NCBI GenBank assembly: GCA_035513175.1
Contig: DATKCN010000026.1
Span: forward strand, 1-15,963
Source of the DNA: DATKCN01 sp035513175
GTDB lineage: Bacteria; Chloroflexota; Chloroflexia; Thermomicrobiales; CFX8
DNA length: 15,963 nucleotides
Direction of reading: 5' to 3'
The translations under genes and the position numbers were made by a program. The notes below the pieces were generated by a model. That model worked only from the letters and a program-made list of their open reading frames with translations. It searched no databases and had not been told where the DNA came from. Shown here piece by piece: positions 15,178 to 15,963 of this stretch. Numbering within the stretch: position 1 is the first letter of the stretch; the number at the start of each line of letters is the position of its first letter.

Positions 15178-15608
15178 GCGGGTTCCGTGCTGGCCCTGGC
15201 GGCAACGACGATAGCGATGGCGTCGCCGCGGGAGTGTGTCAGCGAAACGGCGAAGTGCGTCATTCCCAGCAGGTCAGCGCGGCGGCGGGCGGTTTCGTGG
15301 AGGATCACGATCGGCTTACCCCGCCGGTTAGGCAGGACCTCGATGTCTCGCCAGCGGACACCGCGAATGCCGGTTCCGAGCGCCTTCATCGTCGCTTCCT
15401 TGGCGGCGAAGCGGGCTGCCAGCTCCTGGACGCGGGCGCCGTATCGTTCGCGCTCGCGCTCGGTGTAGACGCGGAGCAGAAAGCGCTCGCCATGCCGGTC
15501 GAGCACCTGTTGAATCCGATCGATTTCAATGACGTCGATGCCGACCTCGACCGGTCCCGCCTGATCGCTGTCCCAGATCGGGACGTAGCTACCTTCCGAC
15601 ACCGACAT
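15174..15608 (-). CDS. acpS: Holo-[acyl-carrier-protein] synthase
   Basis: AcpS transfers 4'-phosphopantetheine from CoA to apo-ACP, activating it for fatty-acid synthesis. The metal/CoA motif GIDVIEIDRI holds D25, and FAAKEATMKALGTG (67-80) holds the second conserved acidic residue E71. VSLTHSRGDAIAIVVA closes the fold. The frame is open back to 15662, but I chose ATG 15608: the family begins almost directly at VEVGID, and this is the closest ATG to it (a GTG two codons later is also possible). Even so, about 20 extra residues (MSVSEGSYVPIWDSDQAGPV) precede the fold and the start overlaps the end of ugd by 20 bp. The protein is 144 residues against about 120-130 usually. nnr follows with an ATGA overlap. 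Confidence 0.92.
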   Translation of the reverse strand: MSVSEGSYVPIWDSDQAGPVEVGIDVIEIDRIQQVLDRHGERFLLRVYTERERERYGARVQELAARFAAKEATMKALGTGIRGVRWRDIEVLPNRRGKPIVILHETARRRADLLGMTHFAVSLTHSRGDAIAIVVAARASTEPA

Positions 15609-15963
15609 ACGTGAAGCCGAGGCGGCGCATGTCGTCAGGGTCGTACATGTTGCGTCCGTCAAGGATCAAAGGCGTGCGCATCACCGACTTCACGCGTTTG
15701 AGATCCGCGTGCTTGAACTCATTCCACGGGGTGACGACGCAGAGAGCGTCCGCCCCCTCGATGGCGCCGTATGGGCTCGAGCAGAAGCGCGTCTCCTTCA
15801 GGAGAACGCGAGCGTTCTCAATGGCCGCCGGATCATATGCCTGCACGATGGCTCCGCGCTGCTCGATCATCTGAATGATGTCGACTGCCGGGGACTCGCG
15901 CATGTCGTCGGTATTTTGCTTGAACGATAATCCCCAGACTCCGATGCGGCGATTTGTCAGATC
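15589..15963 (-). CDS. ugd: UDP-glucose 6-dehydrogenase, C-terminal part
   Basis: The gene enters from the right edge; only the last 124 codons are present. The visible part is the C-terminal UDP-binding domain of UDP-glucose/GDP-mannose dehydrogenases. It contains RRIGVWGLSFKQNTDDMRES, in which the GLxFKxxTDDxRES motif is diagnostic, followed by VQAYDPAAIENA, ADALCVVTPWNEFKHADL and LILDGRNMYDP. The enzyme oxidises UDP-glucose to UDP-glucuronate with two NAD+, feeding surface polysaccharide synthesis. The catalytic Cys lies in the NAD domain or domain junction upstream and cannot be checked here. A GDP-mannose or UDP-ManNAc dehydrogenase is less likely given the motif. acpS overlaps its 3' end by 20 bp. 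Confidence 0.9.
   Translation of the reverse strand, partial: DLTNRRIGVWGLSFKQNTDDMRESPAVDIIQMIEQRGAIVQAYDPAAIENARVLLKETRFCSSPYGAIEGADALCVVTPWNEFKHADLKRVKSVMRTPLILDGRNMYDPDDMRRLGFTYVGVGR

Overview
The window is high-GC bacterial DNA, densely packed with genes. A Rab/Ras-like small GTPase, a membrane protein of the 'HPDERF' type, a membrane-anchored spermidine-synthase-like protein and an acpS-nnr-alr cluster together suggest Chloroflexota, perhaps Thermomicrobia-like. That assignment is inferred from gene content, not from a marker gene. No rRNA, tRNA, transposase, CRISPR array or phage gene was seen. Codon use and base composition look uniform, so this reads as chromosomal core and near-core sequence rather than a mobile island.

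Layout, left to right. (1) 1-211, minus strand: the start of a membrane protein, probably a family-39-like glycosyltransferase, cut by the window edge. (2) 343-1787, plus: the small GTPase and fmt (methionyl-tRNA formyltransferase), five bases apart, behind a near-consensus promoter. (3) 1947-7517, plus: five closely spaced genes. These are an AruI-like ThDP enzyme, a fused membrane/spermidine-synthase-like protein, pgeF, yggS and a YycJ-like metallo-beta-lactamase-fold hydrolase. (4) 7521-11108, minus: two ABC exporter half-transporters 18 bp apart. Their motifs show an asymmetric heterodimer with one degenerate ATP site. (5) 11321-11836, plus: a small regulator with an excisionase/MerR-type helix-turn-helix, divergent from the ABC pair, with a perfect inverted repeat on its -35 box. 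(6) 11931-15963, minus: ugd (3' part), acpS, nnr, a two-CBS-domain protein and alr. The run ends at a strong hairpin shared with the convergent regulator gene.

How the genes may work together. The right-hand operon joins envelope-precursor steps (UDP-glucuronate, acyl-carrier activation, D-alanine) with nicotinamide-nucleotide repair. The central run has two further housekeeping or repair proteins, PgeF (peptidoglycan editing) and YggS (PLP homeostasis), beside a decarboxylase and polyamine-synthase-like pair whose substrates are unknown. The divergent regulator is the natural candidate to control the ABC exporter. An octamer shared by the two promoters is consistent with that, but it is a hypothesis.

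There is no gene-free stretch over 300 bp. The longest gaps are 212-342, 1788-1946, 11109-11320 and 11837-11930; all but the last contain promoter-like signals, and the last contains a hairpin. I found no clearly new multi-gene system. The best leads are the regulator/ABC divergent module, the coupled GTPase-fmt pair and the AruI-like/spermidine-synthase-like pair.
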